A stretch of 64,000 bases of DNA from Otis tarda (Eukaryota; Chordata; Aves; Otidiformes; Otididae), in the NCBI GenBank assembly GCA_026413225.1, contig JAPMTP010000076.1, positions 186,001-250,000 of the forward strand. Reading direction: 5' to 3'. The notes under the pieces are model-generated. The model was given only the letters and a program-made list of their open reading frames with translations, searched no databases and was not told where the DNA came from. Positions 58,926 through 64,000 of the stretch are shown here, piece after piece. Position 1 is the stretch's first letter, and each line of letters starts with the position of its first letter. The position numbers and the translations under genes were made by a program.

Positions 58926-61900
58926 ATGCCTCGTGGTAAGCAGTTGGAATGCAGCTGTGAGTTGTCAGCTCCACCCCTGGTGAGTCAGGAGCCCGCCCAC
59001 AAGCTGCCAGCAGCCAGCCCAGGCACAGGCACTGTAGCTGGCTGTTGGTGGCTCCAAACAAAGTCTAAAAGAGCTTTTTTGGTTGCCTATTTCACTTCAG
59101 ATCCCCTGCCCAGTGCAGTTTTGCCTGCTCTGAAGCAAGTTTGTCCCTGCAGCAAAATGGCTGACGCCTCGTGGTAAGCAGTTGGAATGCAGCTGTGAGT
59201 TGTCAGCTCCACCCCTGGTGAGTCAGGAGCCCGCCCACAAGCTGCCAGCAGCCAGCCCAGGCACAGGCACTGTAGCTGGCTGTTGGTGGCTCCAAACAAA
59301 GTCTAAAAGAGCTTTTTTGGTTGCCTATTTCACTTCAGATCCCCTGCCCAGTGCAGTTTTGCCTGCTCTGAAGCAAGTTTGTCCCTGCAGCAAAATGGCT
59401 GATGCCTCGTGGTAAGCAGTTGCAATGCAGCTGTGAGTTGTCAGCTCCACCCCTGGTGAGTCAGGAGCCCGCCCACAAGCTGCCAGCAGCCAGCACAGGC
59501 ACAGGCACCGTAGCTGGCTGTTGGTGGCTCCAAACAAAGTCTAAAAGAGCTTTTTGGTTGCCCATTTCACTTCAGATCCCCTGCCCAGTGCAGTTTTGCC
59601 TGCTCTGAAGCAAGTTTGTCCTGCAGCAAAATGGCTGATGCCTCGTGGTAAGCAGTTGGAATGCAGCTGTGAGTTGTCAGCTCCACCCCTGGTGAGTCAG
59701 GAGCCCGCCCACAAGCTGCCAGCAGCCAGCCCAGGCACAGGCACTGTAGCTGGCTGTTGGTGGCTCCAAACAAAGTCTAAAAGAGCTTTTTTGGTTGCCT
59801 ATTTCACTTCAGATCCCCTGCCCAGTGCAGTTTTGCCTGCTCTGAAGCAAGTTTGTCCCTGCAGCAAAATGGCTGACGCCTCGTGGTAAGCAGTTGGAAT
59901 GCAGCTGTGAGTTGTCAGCTCCACCCCTGGTGAGTCAGGAGCCCGCCCACAAGCTGCCAGCAGCCAGCCCAGGCACAGGCACTGTAGCTGGCTGTTGGTG
60001 GCTCCAAACAAAGTCTAAAAGAGCTTTTTTGGTTGCCTATTTCACTTCAGATCCCCTGCCCAGTGCAGTTTTGCCTGCTCTGAAGCAAGTTTGTCCCTGC
60101 AGCAAAATGGCTGATGCCTCGTGGTAAGCAGTTGGAATGCAGCTGTGAGTTGTCAGCTCCACCCCTGGTGAGTCAGGAGCCCGCCCACAAGCTGCCAGCA
60201 GCCAGCCCAGGCACAGGCACTGTAGCTGGCTGTTGGTGGCTCCAAACAAAGTCTAAAAGAGCTTTTTTGGTTGCCTATTTCACTTCAGATCCCCTGCCCA
60301 GTGCAGTTTTGCCTGCTCTGAAGCAAGTTTGTCCCTGCAGCAAAATGGCTGATGCCTCGTGGTAAGCAGTTGGAATGCAGCTGTGAGTTGTCAGCTCCAC
60401 CCCTGGTGAGTCAGGAGCCCGCCCACAAGCTGCCAGCAGCCAAAACAGGCACAGGCACTGTAGCTGGCTGTTGGTGGCTCCAAACAAAGTCTAAAAGAGC
60501 TTTTTTGGTTGCCTATTTCACTTCAGATCCCCTGCCCAGTGCAGTTTTGCCTGCTCTGAAAGCAAGTTTGTCCCTGCAGCAAAATGGCTGATGCCTCGTG
60601 GTAAGCAGTTGGAATGCAGCTGTGAGTTGTCAGCTCCACCCCTGGTGAGTCAGGAGCCCGCCCACAAGCTGCCAGCAGCCAGCCCAGGCACAGGCACTGT
60701 AGCTGGCTGTTGGTGGCTCCAAACAAAGTCTAAAAGAGCTTTTTTGGTTGCCTATTTCACTTCAGATCCCCTGCCCAGTGCAGTTTTGCCTGCTCTGAAG
60801 CAAGTTTGTCCCTGCAGCAAAATGGCTGATGCCTCGTGGTAAGCAGTTGCAATGCAGCTGTGAGTTGTCAGCTCCACCCCTGGTGAGTCAGGAGCCCGCC
60901 CACAAGCTGCCAGCAGCCAGCCCAGGCACAGGCACTGTAGCTGGCTGTTGGTGGCTCCAAACAAAGTCTAAAAGAGCTTTTTTGGTTGCCTATTTCACTT
61001 CAGATCCCCTGCCCAGTGCAGTTTTGCCTGCTCTGAAGCAAGTTTGTCCCTGCAGCAAAATGGCTGATGCCTCGTGGTAAGCAGTTGGAATGCAGCTGTG
61101 AGTTGTCAGCTCCACCCCTGGTGAGTCAGGAGCCCGCCCACAAGCTGCCAGCAGCCAGACCAGGCACAGGCACCGTAGCTGGCTGTTGGTGGCTCCAAAC
61201 AAAGTCTAAAAGAGCTTTTTTGGTTGCCTATTTCACTTCAGATCCCCTGCCCAGTGCAGTTTTGCCTGCTCTGAAACAAGTTTGTCCCTGCAGCAAAATG
61301 GCTGATGCCTCGTGGTAAGCAGTTGGAATGCAGCTGTGAGTTGTCAGCTCCACCCCTGGTGAGTCAGGAGCCCGCCCACAAGCTGCCAGCAGCCAGCCCA
61401 GGCACAGGCACTGTAGCTGGCTGTTGGTGGCTCCAAACAAAGTCTAAAAGAGCTTTTTTGGTTGCCTATTTCACTTCAGATCCCCTGCCCAGTGCAGTTT
61501 TGCCTGCTCTGAAGCAAGTTTGTCCCTGCAGCAAAATGGCTGACGCCTCGTGGAAAGCAGTTGGAATGCAGCTGTGAGTTGTCAGCTCCACCCCTGGTGA
61601 GTCAGGAGCCCGCCCACAAGCTGCCAGCAGCCAGACCAGGCACAGGCACTGTAGCTGGCTGTTGGTGGCTCCAAACAAAGTCTAAAAGAGCTTTTTTGGT
61701 TGCCTATTTCACTTCAGATCCCCTGCCCAGTGCAGTTTTGCCTGCTCTGAAGCAAGTTTGTCCCTGCAGCAAAATGGCTGACGCCTCGTGGTAAGCAGTT
61801 GGAATGCAGCTGTGAGTTGTCAGCTCCACCCCTGGTGAGTCAGGAGCCCGCCCACAAGCTGCCAGCAGCCAGCACAGGCACAGGCACTGTAGCTGGCTGT

Positions 61901-63921
61901 TGGTGGCTCCAAACAAAGTCTAAAAGAGCTTTTTGGTTGCCTATTTCACTTCAGATCCCCTGCCCAGTGCAGTTTTGCCTGCTCTGAAGCAAGTTTGTCC
62001 CTGCAGCAAAATGGCTGATGCCTCCTGGTAAGCAGTTGGAATGCAGCTGTGAGTTGTCAGCTCCACCCCTGGTGAGTCAGGAGCCCGCCCACAAGCTGCC
62101 AGCAGCCAGCCCAGGCACAGGCACTGTAGCTGGCTGTTGGTGGCTCCAAACAAAGTCTAAAAGAGCTTTTTTGGTTGCCTATTTCACTTCAGATCCCCTG
62201 CCCAGTGCAGTTTTGCCTGCTCTGAAGCAAGTTTGTCCCTGCAGCAAAATGGCTGACGCCTCGTGGAAAGCAGTTGGAATGCAGCTGTGAGTTGTCAGCT
62301 CCACCCCTGGTGAGTCAGGAGCCCGCCCACAAGCTGCCAGCAGCCAGCCCAGGCACAGGCACTGTAGCTGGCTGTTGGTGGCTCCAAACAAAGTCTAAAA
62401 GAGCTTTTTTGGTTGCCTATTTCACTTCAGATCCCCTGCCCAGTGCAGTTTTGCCTGCTCTGAAGCAATTTTGTCCCTGCAGCAAAATGGCTGATGCCTC
62501 GTGGTAAGCAGTTGGAATGCAGCTGTGAGTTGTCAGCTCCACCCCTGGTGAGTCAGGAGCCCGCCCACAAGCTGCCAGCAGCCAGCACAGGCACAGGCAC
62601 TGTAGCTGGCTGTTGGTGGCTCCAAACAAAGTCTAAAAGAGCTTTTTTGGTTGCCTATTTCACTTCAGATCCCCTGCCCAGTGCAGTTTTGCCTGCTCTG
62701 AAGCAAGTTTGTCCCTGCAGCAAAATGGCTGATGCCTCGTGGTAAGCAGTTGGAATGCAGCTGTGAGTTGTCAGCTCCACCCCTGGTGAGTCAGGAGCCC
62801 GCCCACAAGCTGCCAGCAGCCAGACCAGGCACAGGCACTGTAGCTGGCTGTTGGTGGCTCCAAACAAAGTCTAAAAGAGCTTTTTTGGTTGCCTATTTCA
62901 CTTCAGATCCCCTGCCCAGTGCAGTTTTGCCTGCTCTGAAGCAAGTTTGTCCCTGCAGCAAAATGGCTGATGCCTCGTGGTAAGCAGTTGGAATGCAGCT
63001 GTGAGTTGTCAGCTCCACCCCTGGTGAGTCAGGAGCCCGCCCACAAGCTGCCAGCAGCCAGCCCAGGCACAGGCACTGTAGCTGGCTGTTGGTGGCTCCA
63101 AACAAAGTCTAAAAGAGCTTTTTTGGTTGCCTATTTCACTTCAGATCCCCTGCCCAGTGCAGTTTTGCCTGCTCTGAAGCAATTTTGTCCCTGCAGCAAA
63201 ATGGCTGACGCCTCGTGGAAAGCAGTTGGAATGCAGCTGTGAGTTGTCAGCTCCACCCCTGGTGAGTCAGGAGCCCGCCCACAAGCTGCCAGCAGCCAGC
63301 CCAGGCACAGGCACTGTAGCTGGCTGTTGGTGGCTCCAAACAAAGTCTAAAAGAGCTTTTTTGGTTGCCTATTTCACTTCAGATCCCCTGCCCAGTGCAG
63401 TTTTGCCTGCTCTGAAACAAGTTTGTCCCTGCAGCAAAATGGCTGATGCCTCGTGGTAAGCAGTTGGAATGCAGCTGTGAGTTGTCAGCTCCACCCCTGG
63501 TGAGTCAGGAGCCCGCCCACAAGCTGCCAGCAGCCAGCCCAGGCACAGGCACTGTAGCTGGCTGTTGGTGGCTCCAAACAAAGTCTAAAAGAGCTTTTTT
63601 GGTTGCCTATTTCACTTCAGATCCCCTGCCCAGTGCAGTTTTGCCTGCTCTGAAGCAAGTTTGTCTCTGCAGCAAAATGGCTGATGCCTCGTGGTAAGCA
63701 GTTGGAATGCAGCTGTGAGTTGTCAGCTCCACCCCTGGTGAGTCAGGAGCCCGCCCACAAGCTGCCAGCAGCCAGCCCAGGCACAGGCACTGTAGCTGGC
63801 TGTTGGTGGCTCCAAACAAAGTCTAAAAGAGCTTTTTTGGTTGCCTATTTCACTTCAGATCCCCTGCCCAGTGCAGTTTTGCCTGCTCTGAAGCAAGTTT
63901 GTCCCTGCAGCAAAATGGCTG

Positions 63922-64000
63922 ACGCCTCGTGGAAAGCAGTTGGAATGCAGCTGTGAGTTGTCAGCTCCACCCCTGGTGAGTCAGGAGCCCGCCCACAAGC
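63922..64000 (+). repeat. Last monomer, cut by the window end
   Basis: The unit starts acgcctcgtgg followed by aaag, the form that lacks the usual taag stop. It is cut after 79 bp in the 'cccacaagc' segment. Nothing marks an array end, so the satellite continues to the right. Confidence 0.95.

Larger units (their letters stand above)
32399..63921 (+). repeat. Core array, more uniform part
   Basis: Consensus-type units (atgcctcgtgg or acgcctcgtgg, six T, gcctatttc, gcaagtttg) dominate. The 'gcattttt' plus 'gcccatt' combination becomes rare after about 38 kb and 'cctcctgg' starts are sparse after 48 kb. Subtypes rare or absent to the left appear instead: gttgcaatg from 23139 on, and agaccaggc mainly at 56576, 61067, 61543 and 62732. 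Most units are exactly 238 bp. The left limit of this part is approximate because the change is gradual. Confidence 0.75.
1..64000 (+). repeat. Satellite array, 238-bp monomer, about 271 units
   Basis: The entire window is a direct tandem array. I placed an anchor at the 'a' of atgcc/acgcc in every unit, from 4 to 63922, and counted 270 complete intervals plus a cut final unit. After 6777 the arithmetic closes exactly: 241 intervals, about 189 of them exactly 238 bp. All units have the same orientation. No unique sequence or interspersed element interrupts the array, and neither end of the array core is clearly reached, although the left 5.6 kb looks like an edge. The monomer is about 55% GC and strongly CpG-poor, as in methylated vertebrate DNA. 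I do not recognise the family; it is not alpha satellite (171 bp), and I saw no CENP-B box. Centromeric, pericentromeric, subtelomeric or sex-chromosome placement are all possible. Confidence 0.98.

Noticed and set aside
1-64000. Hundreds of open frames of 60-100 codons on both strands, with near-identical predicted products
   Set aside because: 238 bp is not a multiple of three, so the frame changes every unit and a stop (usually the taa of gtaag on the + strand) ends it after about one unit. The few longer frames (155-171 codons) arise only where an indel shifts the phase. No codon-level conservation or plausible domain is visible.
1-64000. CRISPR array
   Set aside because: The repeats are contiguous 238-bp units without unique spacers, and there are no cas genes; the CpG pattern fits vertebrate DNA.
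1-64000. Alpha satellite or CENP-B box
   Set aside because: Monomer length is 238 bp, not 171, and I find no match to the TTCG....A..CGGG pattern on either strand of the consensus.
1-64000. Telomere repeat or G-quadruplex tracts
   Set aside because: No TTAGGG runs, and the consensus monomer has no run of three or more G; its complement has C-runs, but too few and too scattered to propose a structure.
1-64000. Transposon, LINE, SINE or virus-like insertion
   Set aside because: Every base can be assigned to a monomer. There are no target-site duplications, terminal repeats, poly-A tails or unique inserts. Larger size changes are deletions inside monomers.
1-64000. tRNA or other Pol III gene as the source of the monomer
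   Set aside because: No convincing A-box and B-box pair (GGTTCGA-type) is seen on either strand.
1-64000. A new gene system or operon in the array
   Set aside because: There is no non-repeat sequence to host one. The only candidates for function are motifs repeated in every monomer.

Overview
The whole 64 kb is one head-to-tail tandem repeat (satellite) array, all units in the same orientation. I find no protein-coding gene, RNA gene, transposon or unique flanking DNA. Using the 'atgcc/acgcc' start of each unit as an anchor, I count 271 monomers by eye: anchors at 4, 216, 448 and so on to 63922, the last one cut by the window end. The standard monomer is 238 bp. About 189 of the 241 anchor-to-anchor distances after 6777 are exactly 238; most others differ by 1-4 bp, and a small class is about 16-27 bp short. 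The consensus monomer (for example 7490-7727) is about 55% GC with only two fixed CpG dinucleotides (observed/expected about 0.1 by hand count). Further positions switch between CpG and TpG among monomers. This points to a methylated vertebrate-type nuclear genome. I do not recognise the family and cannot name the species or chromosome.

Layout. (1) 1-5588 is a diverged block with many substitutions and unit lengths of 212-247 bp. It keeps an old higher-order repeat: three copies starting at 4, 1818 and 3447 (8, 7 and 9 monomers), with recognisable lead, middle and last monomers. (2) About 4391-5829, inside the third copy, carries an abrupt load of 1-4 base insertions and may be an assembly or read-quality problem. 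(3) 5830-64000 is the homogenised core, where units differ at only a handful of positions. From about 9 to 32 kb it is a mosaic of alternating subtypes, with a 'gcattttt/gcccatt' monomer usually followed by a 'cctcctgg' monomer, plus local multi-monomer duplications. From about 33 kb on it is more uniform, with new subtypes (gttgcaatg, agaccaggc) that are rare or absent to the left. The array leaves the window at the right without an edge.

Function. No function can be shown. Because 238 is not a multiple of 3, reading frames shift every unit and stop within about one unit, so the many 60-100 codon open frames on both strands are by-products of repetition. Each monomer does carry conserved short motifs that recur roughly 260-270 times: a perfect AP-1 heptamer (TGAGTCA), a YY1-like caaaATGGC, splice-donor-like and splice-acceptor-like sequences, and an inverted repeat that would form a 17-bp hairpin (14 Watson-Crick and 3 G-U pairs) in RNA of the + strand only. 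These are the main leads for any biological role.
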